A stretch of DNA of 64,000 nt from Zongyangia hominis (GTDB lineage: Bacteria; Bacillota; Clostridia; Oscillospirales; Ruminococcaceae): the NCBI RefSeq assembly GCF_014385095.1, contig NZ_JACRTC010000006.1, positions 124,001 to 188,000 of the forward strand, in the 5' to 3' direction. Below the pieces are notes generated by a model, which saw only the letters and a list, made by a program, of their open reading frames with translations, ran no database searches and was not told where the DNA came from. How positions within the stretch are numbered: position 1 is the stretch's first letter; every line of letters begins with the position of its first letter. The position numbers and the translations under genes are program-made. Of the stretch, positions 19,343-27,150 are shown piece after piece.

Positions 19343-19409
19343 GCCGCCTGCCGCCACCTGCCGGTGGAGGATGCCGCGTCCCGACGCATGTATGAAGTAG
19401 GCGCGCACC
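19343..19409 (+). repeat. GC-rich dispersed repeat, copy A
   Basis: This 67-bp unit starts GCCGCCTG and ends TAGGCGCGCACC, with a palindromic core CCACCTGCCGGTGG followed by AGGATGCC. Copy B at 19438-19502 is nearly identical. A related core occurs in inverted orientation at 43942-44174. Confidence 0.8.
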
Positions 19410-19437
19410 ACGCGCCGGTGGTGCGGTGCAGGACCGG

Positions 19438-19502
19438 GCCGCCTGATGCCACCTGCCGGTGGAGGATGCCGCGTCCCGGCATGTATGGAGTAGGCGCGCA
19501 CC
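19438..19502 (+). repeat. GC-rich dispersed repeat, copy B
   Basis: It matches copy A over its length, with three base changes and a 2-nt deletion next to the GCATGTATG segment. The 28 bp between the copies is also GC-rich and partly palindromic (GCGCCGGTGGTGCGG). Confidence 0.8.
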
Positions 19503-19574
19503 CCCCATGGTAAAAGGCAAGGGAAACCATAGGCATATGATTCCCCGATACCGGTAATTTTTACTCCAAAAGCC

Positions 19575-19606
19575 TTGACAATTCTGTCAATCGGGCATAA
19601 TATAAT
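19575..19606 (+). promoter_or_regulatory. Promoter of the metal-efflux operon
   Basis: A perfect TTGACA (19575-19580) is followed after 17 bp by TAATAT (19598-19603), overlapping a TATAAT at 19601-19606. Confidence 0.75.
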
Positions 19607-19612
19607 ATTGTC

Positions 19613-19632
19613 ATATGAACACATGCTCATAT
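19613..19632 (+). promoter_or_regulatory. Probable ArsR/SmtB operator
   Basis: ATATGA (19613-19618) and TCATAT (19627-19632) form an inverted repeat with an 8-bp centre, starting at the predicted transcription start. This matches the ATATGA-N8-TCATAT shape bound by CadC/CzrA-type repressors, so the ArsR-family gene downstream probably represses itself and the ATPase. Confidence 0.7.
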
Positions 19633-19663
19633 ATTAGTTTTAAATAAAGAGAGGCGAGCGAAC

Positions 19664-20065
19664 ATGACAGAATCTGAGCTCCATGCGGCCGGCGGCGAAC
19701 TGTGCAGCGAACACCATCACCACGCCGACGCCATTGAGTCACTCCAGCAAAAGCTCCCGGACGAAGATGCCCTGATGGATTTGGCGGACACCTTCCGTGT
19801 TTTTGGCGATACGACCCGCGTCAAAATTATATCCGCCCTGCTCACCGGCCCCTTATGCGTCTGCGATATCACCGACGCCCTGGGCGTGAGCCAGTCGGCG
19901 GTTTCCCATCAGCTGAGAATCCTGAGGTCCCACCGCCTGGTCAAATACCGCCGGGAGGGAAGGCTCGTTTACTACACCCTGGACGACGAGCACATCTCCA
20001 GCATTATCCGGGCCGGACTGGACCACGTATTAGAAAGAAGGGGCGAACATCATGAAAACGAATAA
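19664..20065 (+). CDS. ArsR/SmtB family metal-responsive repressor
   Basis: The 133-aa product has a His-rich N-terminus with a Cys (ELCSEHHHHAD), then the winged HTH (FRVFGDTTRVKIISALL, LCVCDITDALGVSQSAVSHQ). The LCVCD motif is the alpha-3 cysteine site of CadC/ArsR, and with the N-terminal Cys and His residues it is a likely Cd/Pb/Zn sensor. Its end overlaps the ATPase start by 14 nt, which ties the two genes together. Confidence 0.9.
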   Translation: MTESELHAAGGELCSEHHHHADAIESLQQKLPDEDALMDLADTFRVFGDTTRVKIISALLTGPLCVCDITDALGVSQSAVSHQLRILRSHRLVKYRREGRLVYYTLDDEHISSIIRAGLDHVLERRGEHHENE

Positions 20066-22103
20066 AAAAGTCCTGACAGACGCTGCAGCGGAATGCTCCT
20101 GCACCGCACTGCAGGCTTCCTCCCACAGCCGGGAGCACCAACATATACACGAACACGATCACAGTGGTGAGCACGGCCACGTACACGACGCCGGCTGCGA
20201 ACTGGATGAAGAGCTCTGCCACATCGGCGGCTGTCCCTGCTGCGGCGGACACGAGGAAGAACACGACCACGGCCACGAACACGAACATTCCGCAGGCAAG
20301 TGGGATGTGGCGGTGGTCATCCTCTCCACCCTGCTGCTGGGCGGCTACTTTTTGATCCCCATCCCCTGGCTGCAAGCGGCGGCGGCCCTCTGCTCCATCT
20401 TAGTGGCGGGCGCTCCCATCATTTGGGACGGACTCAAAGGGGTCATGAAGCTGCGGCCTGACGAAAACTTTTTAATGACCGTGGCGGTGGCCGCCGCCTT
20501 TCTCATCGGAGAGTATCCGGAAGCCATGCTGGTGACCATCCTCTTCCGTCTGGGCAACGTCCTGGAAGGGGTGGCGGTGGGCCGCTCCAAACGGCAGATC
20601 GAGGCCATCACCGCCATTCGTCCGGAGTACGCCAACCTCCTCGATGAAAGCGGCGCGGCCCGAGAAGTCAAGGCCAGGGAAGTGCCGGTGGGCAGCCTCA
20701 TCCTCATCAAGGCCGGCGAAAAGGTGCCGCTGGACTGTGTGGTGCTAGAAGGCGCCTCCGACGTGGACACCGCCGCCCTCACCGGCGAAAGCGTCCCCCG
20801 TCCCGCCCAGCCGGAAACCAAACTGATGTCCGGCATGATCAACTTAAACGGCTCCCTCAAGTGCCGGACCCTGAGCACCTTTGAGGACTCCGCCGCCTCC
20901 ACCATCATCAAGCTGGTCCGGGAATCGGCGGCGCAAAAGGGCACCACCGAGAAATTCATCTCCCGCTTTGCCACCATTTACACCCCTGTGGTGGTGCTCC
21001 TGGCCGTGCTCATCGCCCTGGTGCCTCCCCTGTTGAATCTAGGCACCTTCACCACCTGGCTCATGCGGGCCCTTGTCTTCCTGGTGGCCTCCTGTCCCTG
21101 CGCCATGGTCATCTCCATCCCCCTGTCCTTCTTCTCCGGCATCGGCGCGGCCTCCAAGCAGGGGGTGCTCATCAAGGGCTCCCGCTTTGTGGAGAGCCTC
21201 TCCAAGCTCAAATGCGTGGTCTTTGACAAAACCGGCACTCTCACCACCGGTAGCCTGATGGTGGACCAGGTGACCCCCTTCGGTGTTAGCGAAGAAGAGG
21301 TCATGCGCCTGGCCGCCCTGTGTGAAAGCTACTCCGACCACCCGGTGGCCCGAGCCGTCTGCGCTTACGCTCCCGGTATGACCGGCGCTGTGGAAGCCAC
21401 GGAGGAGATGCCAGGTAAGGGCATCCGCGTCATCCTAGAGGGCAGTGAAGTCCTGTGCGGCAGCAAGAAGCTGATGGACGACTTCGGCGTGGACACGGCA
21501 AAAGCGCCGGAAGCCAATGTCTATGTGGCCCGGGACGGCGTACTGCTGGGCGCCATTATCCTGTCCGACCAGCTGCGGCCCGACGCGGCGGCGACTATCT
21601 CCGCCCTCAAAGCCGCCGGTGTGGAAAAGGTGGCGCTCCTTACCGGGGACGGCAGAAACGCCGCCCTCAAAGCCAAGGCGGCCGCCGGACTCGACGAAGC
21701 CTTCTATGAGCTGCTGCCCGGCGACAAAGTGTCCCATCTGGCAGAGCTTGCGCGCCAGTACGGCGCCACCGCCTTCGTGGGCGACGGCATCAATGACGCA
21801 CCGGTGCTGGCCCGGGCCGACGTGGGCGTGGCCATGGGCCTTGGCAGCGACGCGGCCATCTCCGCCGCCGACGTGGTGCTGGTGTCCGACCGGCTGGGCG
21901 CGCTGGAAAGCGCTGTGCGCCTCTCAAAGCGCACCATGTCCATCGCCACTTTCAACATGATCTTCGCCATTGCCGTCAAGGCGCTGGTTCTCATCCTCGG
22001 CGCACTGGGATACGCCGCCATGTGGATGGCTGTCTTTGCCGATGTGGGAGTCACGGTCCTGTGCGTCCTCAATGCCGCCAGAATTTTAGGCGCAAAATCC
22101 TGA
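20052..22103 (+). CDS. cadA: Heavy-metal P1B-type ATPase (Zn/Cd/Pb exporter)
   Basis: The 683-aa product has all P-type ATPase signatures: TGES (244-247), the membrane metal site SCPCAMVIS (CPC at 348-350), the phosphorylated Asp392 in DKTGT, the SDHP motif (429-431) and GDGINDAP (577-584). The last membrane helix has MWMAVFADVGVTVL with the Asp seen in Zn/Cd pumps. Instead of a ferredoxin-like HMA domain, the first 80 residues are a His/Cys-rich tail (HEHDH repeats and CPCC at 61-64). CadA/ZntA-type export of Zn, Cd or Pb is inferred from these residues and from the co-operonic ArsR repressor. Confidence 0.93.
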   Translation: MKTNKKVLTDAAAECSCTALQASSHSREHQHIHEHDHSGEHGHVHDAGCELDEELCHIGGCPCCGGHEEEHDHGHEHEHSAGKWDVAVVILSTLLLGGYFLIPIPWLQAAAALCSILVAGAPIIWDGLKGVMKLRPDENFLMTVAVAAAFLIGEYPEAMLVTILFRLGNVLEGVAVGRSKRQIEAITAIRPEYANLLDESGAAREVKAREVPVGSLILIKAGEKVPLDCVVLEGASDVDTAALTGESVPRPAQPETKLMSGMINLNGSLKCRTLSTFEDSAASTIIKLVRESAAQKGTTEKFISRFATIYTPVVVLLAVLIALVPPLLNLGTFTTWLMRALVFLVASCPCAMVISIPLSFFSGIGAASKQGVLIKGSRFVESLSKLKCVVFDKTGTLTTGSLMVDQVTPFGVSEEEVMRLAALCESYSDHPVARAVCAYAPGMTGAVEATEEMPGKGIRVILEGSEVLCGSKKLMDDFGVDTAKAPEANVYVARDGVLLGAIILSDQLRPDAAATISALKAAGVEKVALLTGDGRNAALKAKAAAGLDEAFYELLPGDKVSHLAELARQYGATAFVGDGINDAPVLARADVGVAMGLGSDAAISAADVVLVSDRLGALESAVRLSKRTMSIATFNMIFAIAVKALVLILGALGYAAMWMAVFADVGVTVLCVLNAARILGAKS

Positions 22104-22131
22104 TTCTTTGGGCAACAAAACCAAATAAAGG

Positions 22132-22160
22132 TTGACTTGTGACGCAAATTATGCTATTAT
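22132..22160 (+). promoter_or_regulatory. Promoter of the tRNA-Ser pair
   Basis: TTGACT (22132-22137), 17 bp, TATTAT (22155-22160), about 20 bp before the first tRNA. The -10 lies inside the loop of an inverted repeat. Confidence 0.75.
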
Positions 22161-22172
22161 AATTTGCGTCAC
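22139..22172. repeat. 12-bp perfect inverted repeat over the tRNA-Ser promoter
   Basis: GTGACGCAAATT (22139-22150) and AATTTGCGTCAC (22161-22172) are exact complements with a 10-bp centre that contains the -10 box. No T-run follows, so a terminator for the ATPase gene is unlikely; it looks like an operator for a dimeric repressor. Confidence 0.75.
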
Positions 22173-22180
22173 ATTGCTAT

Positions 22181-22267
22181 GGAGAGGTGTCCGAGCGGTT
22201 TAAGGAGCTGGTCTTGAAAACCAGTGACTCGCAAGAGCCGTGGGTTCGAATCCCACCCTCTCCGCCA
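22181..22267 (+). tRNA. tRNA-Ser (anticodon TGA)
   Basis: The acceptor stem GGAGAGG pairs with CCTCTCC; the anticodon loop CTTGAAA gives TGA; a long variable arm and an encoded CCA are present. These are class II tRNA-Ser features. Confidence 0.95.
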
Positions 22268-22308
22268 ACGAACGCCCTCACAATTTTATAGATCATCATT
22301 GTTACCAT

Positions 22309-22399
22309 GGAGAAGTACTCAAGTTGGTGACGAGGCGCCCCTGCTAAGGGCGTAGGCCGGGTAACTGGCGCGAGGGTTCGAGTCCCTCCTTCTCCGCCA
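22309..22399 (+). tRNA. tRNA-Ser (anticodon GCT)
   Basis: The acceptor stem GGAGAAG pairs with CTTCTCC; the loop CTGCTAA gives anticodon GCT; a long variable arm and encoded CCA are present. It lies 41 bp after the first tRNA-Ser, and one terminator follows both. Confidence 0.95.
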
Positions 22400-22400
22400 A

Positions 22401-22438
22401 AAAAGGCTCCGTAGAAAAGCATCTACGGAGCCTTTTTT
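22401..22438 (+). terminator. Terminator of the tRNA-Ser pair
   Basis: GGCTCCGTAGA pairs with TCTACGGAGCC around a 6-nt loop, followed by T6. Confidence 0.85.
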
Positions 22439-22579
22439 CATGAAGTTTTTTATTAGCCATGTGGTTTAACGGCTTTTATCCCCTCATATTATGGTGGAAT
22501 AAAATGGTGTGAAAAAGCATAAAAATCCGTACCATGTTACACAGAAAATGCATCATAAATTCAGTCTTTAAGTTGTCGC

Positions 22580-22740
22580 CTACATCGGGTAATTCTCAAG
22601 CTCCGGCGGCGTCTCTTTGAGGATGGTTAGGCCGCACCCGTGTCCTCTATCCAGGCCGGTATCTTCTCCTCCGGCAGCACCACCGGCATCCGGTGATGGA
22701 TGTCCCGTACCGAGGCGTTTGCCTCCGTCGAAGCAAGAAT
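22580..22740 (-). pseudogene. Decayed 3' end of an SRAP (YedK-like) gene
   Basis: Read leftward from 22740, the frame gives TEANASVRDIHHRMPVVLPE, closely matching the C-terminal part of SOS-response-associated peptidases (HMCES/YedK), which crosslink abasic sites in single-stranded DNA. It hits a stop at 22627-22629; shifting the frame continues with TILKETPPELENYPM to a stop at 22580. The catalytic Cys2 and the whole N-terminal part are missing: the AT-rich ORF to the right begins exactly where homology ends. The interval 22439-22579 shows nothing else. Confidence 0.7.
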
Positions 22741-23096
22741 CAAAAATCGGGTTCTATCGAAAACGATAATAAAACAAGAAGTAAGATGAGGAGGAATAAA
22801 AATGCTAAAAGAATATTCAATATGAGAGCAATGTCTCTTAATTTCTTTGTAGCTTTTTCTTCTTCCCTCATTTTAATCGCAAGTATGAAAGAGGCTATGT
22901 ACATTAGGATTGTTCCAATGATCCACGGCCCAGCCATATAAAACGGAATCATTGTTGGACTCAATACACAAAAGAGCAGAATGCTTGCATAGCATGATAG
23001 TGATAATATCAAACATTCAGGCCATTTTCTTTTTTCGCTACCCTTTATCCTGGATTTTTCCTTTAAATTAACTGTTCTTTTTATGTACTTTTTCAT
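22740..23096 (-). CDS. AT-rich hypothetical small membrane protein
   Basis: The 118-aa product has a basic N-terminus and about three hydrophobic segments (LILSLSCYASILLFCVL, IIGTILMYIASFILAI and a Leu-rich C-terminal helix near residues 90-110). I recognise no family. Base composition and codon use are far more AT-rich than the neighbours, a sign of transfer. Its start overlaps the end of the upstream ORF by 29 nt, and its stop abuts the SRAP fragment. Confidence 0.55.
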   Translation of the reverse strand: MKKYIKRTVNLKEKSRIKGSEKRKWPECLILSLSCYASILLFCVLSPTMIPFYMAGPWIIGTILMYIASFILAIKMREEEKATKKLRDIALILNILLAFLFLLILLLVLLSFSIEPDF

Positions 23097-23565
23097 AAAG
23101 CTCTACACCTTGTATAATCCTATATTGATCTCTCGGGTCGTTTTTGTTTGTCATATCAACTGGGAGTTCAGGAAAGTCTCTTACCAGCCCCTCTGCTACA
23201 GAAGTCTGATATTTTTTGTCGTTATAGATGGTGTTATAATAGGATGATAGTATAGTGAGCTCTAATTGTTCTTTAAAATCATTATAACTTTCATCAAACA
23301 ATTTATCAATCTCTTCATTAATTTCATCCATAGGTAGTTGTTCATGGGTAACTTTCCATTCCTTATTCGATACAGCATCCTCTTGATTTTTACTATTTAT
23401 ACCATATTGTATAATTCGATATGACTCTCGCCACCTTCTTTTCAGTTGACAATGGTACCATCTCATCCAAATTAGCTCGCGAGGGACAATGAATTTCCTC
23501 TGTTCCCACGAATTTGATGGATTACCCGTTTGATTATCTTCTAGAATATGTAAACGTACATGCAA
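23068..23565 (-). CDS. AT-rich hypothetical protein
   Basis: The 165-aa frame is soluble and acidic in its second half (IDKLFDESYNDFKEQLELTI) with no domain I recognise. The start is uncertain: the only in-frame candidate near the GGGAGG site (23569-23574) is a TTG with just 3 nt spacing, while the well-spaced ATG at 23561 is in another frame and stops after six codons. A frameshift at the 5' end is possible. It is AT-rich and overlaps the next ORF, so the pair probably arrived together. Confidence 0.45.
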   Translation of the reverse strand: MHVRLHILEDNQTGNPSNSWEQRKFIVPRELIWMRWYHCQLKRRWRESYRIIQYGINSKNQEDAVSNKEWKVTHEQLPMDEINEEIDKLFDESYNDFKEQLELTILSSYYNTIYNDKKYQTSVAEGLVRDFPELPVDMTNKNDPRDQYRIIQGVELYEKVHKKNS

Positions 23566-23670
23566 AAACCTCCCATATTAAATCTGATAATCACGTCCAA
23601 CTTAATTAAGTTGCTATAAAATGTACCATTATTCTATAAAATATATTTGTAATGAGTACATCAAAAACAT

Positions 23671-23720
23671 AAAAAAAGCCCCGCTCCCACCTCAACTGAG
23701 GCAAGGAACGGGGCCTTTTT
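23671..23720 (-). terminator. Terminator of the phage lysis module
   Basis: Read leftward, a long interrupted stem (GGCCCCGTTCC... pairing with ...GGGAGCGGGGCT, closed by CTCAGTTGAG) ends in a T7 run. It follows the XhlA-like gene. The interval 23566-23762 holds nothing else. Confidence 0.75.
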
Positions 23721-23762
23721 GTCTCCCCTAATTCTTACAGGCAATTTCAGGGTATCGAAATC

Positions 23763-24050
23763 CTACCGAAAGATCATGGTGGCCGCCAGAAGTCCCAGCA
23801 CCGCCCACTGCAACAGGAGATTCACGACGCTCTCCCACCGCTTTCCCGGCTTGTCCTTGAGTTCCTTGACGTCACTTTTTACCTCATTGAGAACACTCAG
23901 GATGTTCTGGAAGTCCTTCTGAATCCCCTTGGCTTCCACCTTCATCTCCTCAAACCTGGAGAAAAACTCCTTGTGCGTCTTTTGATTGCGCTCGCTGTCG
24001 CCTTCCAGCGCCTTGATCCGGTCCTCGTTGGGGCATGTTTCACAACTCAT
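23763..24050 (-). CDS. XhlA/holin-associated coiled-coil protein
   Basis: The 95-aa product has a CxxC start (MSCETCPNEDRI), a heptad-rich coiled coil (about 8-70) and one C-terminal membrane helix (SVVNLLLQWAVLGLLAATMI). This is the layout of phage XhlA-type proteins that help the holin and endolysin. It lies 11 bp after the endolysin gene in a holin-endolysin-XhlA cassette. Confidence 0.7.
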   Translation of the reverse strand: MSCETCPNEDRIKALEGDSERNQKTHKEFFSRFEEMKVEAKGIQKDFQNILSVLNEVKSDVKELKDKPGKRWESVVNLLLQWAVLGLLAATMIFR

Positions 24051-24061
24051 CGTTCCACCCC

Positions 24062-24820
24062 CTACAAATACCTTTCCAAGACGCCGCCAAGCTCCTTTTT
24101 GAGCCTTTCGTACTTCTCTGCCAGCTTGTCGTATTCCTTCGAGAGTATCTCGTACTTCTCATCCACGGTCGGACCTACAATGGGCGGCTCTTCCTCTGCC
24201 TTCCACCCATTGAGCCCCGCTCCCTTGATAATGCCCGAATAATCCTGGTAGGCAATATCCATGTCCACCCTCGTCCCAATGCCGCTCACACTTCCGCTGG
24301 ACGTGTACTGCCACATCCCAAAATGTCCCGTGTAACTGGGTTTACTCGACCACTGGGCCAGCCATATGTCGTAAGAGGATAACTGGCTCATATCCAAGCG
24401 GTTCCGGATCCAGTCTAAGTTCGTGTAGAGCATGGCGTAATACCCCGCCTCCTGCACCGTGGAAAGGAATGCTTTGGCTATGGCCGTCAGGTTTGCCTTC
24501 CCCAGCTTCTGCTGACTGGGATCCTCCAGGTCGAAGACAACGGGGTAGGTAGGTTTGAGGCCCGCAATGACCCGCAGGAAGAACTTCGCTTCCTTCACCG
24601 CCTCTTCGGGGGTGGTGGCATAGCTGTAATGGTAGAGGCCAAAGGGCACTCCCGCCGCTTGTGCACCTGCCACGTTCTGCTTAAAGTACCGGTCAATCTG
24701 CTTGTCGTTGTCCCAACCGAAGCAGGCCCGGATGATGGCAAATCCGATGCCCGAAGCTTTGACCTTCTTCCAGTCGATGACTCCCTGGGCGTAGCTGACG
24801 TCGATGCCTTTGACTTCCAT
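24062..24820 (-). CDS. Phage endolysin, GH25 lysozyme
   Basis: The 252-aa product has a GH25 domain (residues 1-190) with KGIDVSYAQGVIDW at the start, the acidic catalytic residues in YPVVFDLEDPS and WLAQW near the barrel end. It cleaves the MurNAc-GlcNAc bond of peptidoglycan. No signal peptide is present, as expected for an enzyme released by a holin. The last 50 residues form a coiled coil (YEILSKEYDKLAEKYERLKK) in place of a wall-binding domain. It starts 1 bp after the holin stop. Confidence 0.9.
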   Translation of the reverse strand: MEVKGIDVSYAQGVIDWKKVKASGIGFAIIRACFGWDNDKQIDRYFKQNVAGAQAAGVPFGLYHYSYATTPEEAVKEAKFFLRVIAGLKPTYPVVFDLEDPSQQKLGKANLTAIAKAFLSTVQEAGYYAMLYTNLDWIRNRLDMSQLSSYDIWLAQWSSKPSYTGHFGMWQYTSSGSVSGIGTRVDMDIAYQDYSGIIKGAGLNGWKAEEEPPIVGPTVDEKYEILSKEYDKLAEKYERLKKELGGVLERYL

Positions 24821-24821
24821 G

Positions 24822-25106
24822 CTACTTCCCCTCCTTGGGGTAGGGCTTCTCGTAGGTCAGGGCCCGGGTGCTGTCCTGCAGCCCCGCAGTGGTGGGGTCG
24901 TTGACGGCATTTACGACGCTCACCAGCACAGCCACCACCACGACGGGATTGCTGACGGCACGGACAAGCACCTCTCCGATGGCCGCCCAGGTGGTCATGT
25001 CCTGCCACTGAAGGCCGAAATAGGCCAGGATGGGCAGCAGGACGGCAGCTGCAATCTGCGCCCAGAACACCGGATTCTTTGCCCGCACCTTCCAGTTTAC
25101 TTTCAT
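24822..25106 (-). CDS. Phage holin, phi-LC3-type (Phage_holin_1)
   Basis: The 94-aa product has the NWKVRAKNPVFWAQIAAAV start and two membrane segments with NDPTTAGLQDSTRALTYEKP at the end, all typical of the phi LC3 holin family. It forms membrane lesions that release the endolysin. The ATG at 25106 follows an AAGGAAG site; the longer frame has no phage homology features. The interval 25107-25475 upstream has no supported gene, and no other phage genes are seen, so the cassette appears to be a remnant. Confidence 0.85.
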   Translation of the reverse strand: MKVNWKVRAKNPVFWAQIAAAVLLPILAYFGLQWQDMTTWAAIGEVLVRAVSNPVVVVAVLVSVVNAVNDPTTAGLQDSTRALTYEKPYPKEGK

Positions 25107-25475
25107 AGGCAACTTCCTTTCTTCTCTTCCGATTTTGATGGTCTCACCGCCTTCAGCTCCTGTATCATAATCATCAATACGCCCGCATGGCCGCTGCCAC
25201 AGGGACGCCCTATCAAATACTGCGTACTTCCCGCATCGGATTCTGCCTTGGCGAAAATGAGATGACGCCATCTTTTAATTATGGGGATCTATCAATCGGC
25301 CAAATTTCCACCGGTGTTGCCTTGTCCGATGAAACCTGGGGCGGCTTTTCCCCGGACTCTCTCGCTATTTTTGCCCCGCTTTGATCCGTCTGTTCCCCAT
25401 CCTCCTCCCACCCCACGAAGCACCCCACGAAGGCTTTCTCCGCCCTTCCTCCCCGGATGCCGGCGGCATTCCAGC

Positions 25476-25507
25476 AAAAAGGCCCCTCGTAGGAGGGGCC
25501 TTTTTTT
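25476..25507 (-). terminator. Terminator of the SDR gene
   Basis: GGCCCCTC pairs with GAGGGGCC around GTAG, flanked by A5 and T7 runs, 10 bp after the SDR stop. Confidence 0.85.
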
Positions 25508-25517
25508 ATTCGTTCAG

Positions 25518-26246
25518 TTAAATGAAAGGGGTATTAGAAATGCGGTGGACATTGATGGAGTCGATGACAGCATTTCCTCTGCTTTCGAGCAGGAAGGTGA
25601 CGATATTAGCGATGTCCACCGGCTTGATCAGGTAGGTGGGGTCCAAATCAGGCCGGACCTGGGCCACCATCTCGGTGTAAACGCCGCCCGGTGAGATCAG
25701 ATGCACCCGGATGTCGTCCTTTTGCACCTCCTGGGCCAGCACCTTAGTAAACCCGGTCAGGGCGTGCTTGGAAGCGCCGTAAATGCTCTGGTTGATGTAA
25801 CCCTTGTGGCCCACCACCGACGCGATGTTGATGATGGTGCCGCAGTCGGACGCCTTCATGTGAGGGATGGCGTATTTGCACAGCAGGAAGGGGGCTCTCG
25901 CGTTGGTGTCCATGATGTCGTCAAACTCCTGGGCCGTGCATTCCACAATGGGCTTTGCCATGGATACACCGGCGTTATTGATGAGCACGTCGATGCGCCC
26001 AAAGGTCTTCATGGTTTCGTCCACCACCCGGATGAGGTAGTCTTCCTCCTTGAGGTCCCCGGCACAAATCAGGGTCTTGACCCCGTATTCGCTCACCATC
26101 TGTACGGTTTCCTCCATTTTGGCCACGGTGCGTCCGCACAGGACCAGATGCATGCCCTGCTGGGCCAAAGCGACGGCGATGGCCCGGCCGATACCGGCGC
26201 CTCCGCCGGTGACGATGGCGACTCTGTCCTTATAGGATTGTTTCAT
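25518..26246 (-). CDS. Short-chain dehydrogenase/reductase
   Basis: The 242-aa product is a classical SDR: NAD(P)-binding TGGGAGIG (13-20), NNAG (90-93), catalytic Ser143, Tyr156 and Lys160 in YGASK. The Arg in LCGRT after the second strand suggests NADPH. It resembles 3-oxoacyl-ACP reductase-like enzymes (FabG group), but context gives no substrate. A GGAGGA site fixes the start at 26246. Confidence 0.85.
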   Translation of the reverse strand: MKQSYKDRVAIVTGGGAGIGRAIAVALAQQGMHLVLCGRTVAKMEETVQMVSEYGVKTLICAGDLKEEDYLIRVVDETMKTFGRIDVLINNAGVSMAKPIVECTAQEFDDIMDTNARAPFLLCKYAIPHMKASDCGTIINIASVVGHKGYINQSIYGASKHALTGFTKVLAQEVQKDDIRVHLISPGGVYTEMVAQVRPDLDPTYLIKPVDIANIVTFLLESRGNAVIDSINVHRISNTPFI

Positions 26247-26397
26247 ATGAATCCTCCTCGCTGATTCAGTTGCGGCGCCCGCGCACAAGGGCGGCCGGAC
26301 GCCATCATACATCAAATCCCCTTTGGGGGCATTTTTTATGGCTTCATGAAAACAATGCGCTTGAAGTTCGCGCTGCGCGCTCCACTTCTCATGCGCT

Positions 26398-26417
26398 AAA
26401 AATAGCCTATGGCTATT
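26398..26417 (-). terminator. Terminator of apt
   Basis: AATAGCC pairs with GGCTATT around a 3-nt loop, read leftward into a T5 run, immediately after the apt stop codon. Confidence 0.65.
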
Positions 26418-26418
26418 C

Positions 26419-26982
26419 TTATTCGGCCTTGGGCGTGCCGTCGGCGTTAAAGAGGGGCAGATATTCCAAGTACTGAATGTCGTCCCGGTACTTGGCGTCC
26501 CCCTCGGCCAAGATGGCCATCTTGCCCACTATCTTGCCGCCTGCCCGCTTGACCAGCTTCTCCACCGCTCGGAGGGATTCGCCGGTGCTGATGACGTCGT
26601 CGATGATGAGGACCCGCTTGTCCCGCATGGCCTCCATGTCCTCGCTGTCCAGATACAGCATCTGCTTCTTGGCCGTGGTGATGGAGGTGACCTCGGTGGA
26701 AATGACGTTTTTCATATAGAGCTTGGGTGCTTTTCGCGCGATGATGTATTTCTTGGACTTCTCCTGCCGGGCCATCTCATAGAGCAGCGGGATACCTTTG
26801 GATTCCGCCGTGATCATGATGTCGTGCTCGGGGGCGATCTTTTCCAGTTCTCTGGCCGCCGCGATGGTCAGTTCCACATCGCCGAAAATGACAAAGGCCC
26901 CGATGTACAGTTCATCCGACAGCTTGCACAGCGGCAGCTCTCTCTCGAGCCCCGCCACCGTCATTTTATAGCTTTTTTCCAT
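26419..26982 (-). CDS. apt: Adenine phosphoribosyltransferase
   Basis: The 187-aa product is a type I PRTase with the PRPP-binding loop VLIIDDVISTGESL (about 124-137) and the upstream MITAESKGIPL segment typical of Apt. It makes AMP from adenine and PRPP. Another purine PRTase activity is possible but less likely. It lies 168 bp after a purine permease on the same strand, with a terminator between, so the pair forms a salvage locus with partly separate transcription. A GGGAGG site precedes the ATG. Confidence 0.8.
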   Translation of the reverse strand: MEKSYKMTVAGLERELPLCKLSDELYIGAFVIFGDVELTIAAARELEKIAPEHDIMITAESKGIPLLYEMARQEKSKKYIIARKAPKLYMKNVISTEVTSITTAKKQMLYLDSEDMEAMRDKRVLIIDDVISTGESLRAVEKLVKRAGGKIVGKMAILAEGDAKYRDDIQYLEYLPLFNADGTPKAE

Positions 26983-27044
26983 CTGAATTCCTCCCTGGTT
27001 CGTCAGCCGCTGCCGCGGCCCGTTTTTGTCAAAGGAAAGCGTCC

Positions 27045-27089
27045 AAAAAGCCGCCCCTCCCTCTTTGGACGAAGGAAAGGCGGCTTTTG
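27045..27089 (-). terminator. Terminator of the purine permease gene
   Basis: AAAAGCCGCC pairs with GGCGGCTTTT around an interrupted purine/pyrimidine-rich loop and ends leftward in a T5 run. Confidence 0.7.
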
Positions 27090-27150
27090 CAGTCCGCTGC
27101 TTAATCTTTGCGTCCGCTGGCTCTATTATAGCACAGCGGACCCAAGAAAA

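Noticed and set aside
19343..19502. CRISPR array
   Set aside because: Only two long units, partly palindromic and GC-rich, with one non-unique spacer; no cas genes nearby.
22309..25475. Phage attachment site at the tRNA-Ser 3' end
   Set aside because: I looked for a second copy of the tRNA 3' end in the accessory patch and beyond and saw none; no integrase is present.
25281..25694. 137-codon plus-strand frame before the SDR gene
   Set aside because: Pro/Arg-rich low-complexity translation that crosses the SDR terminator; no start site.
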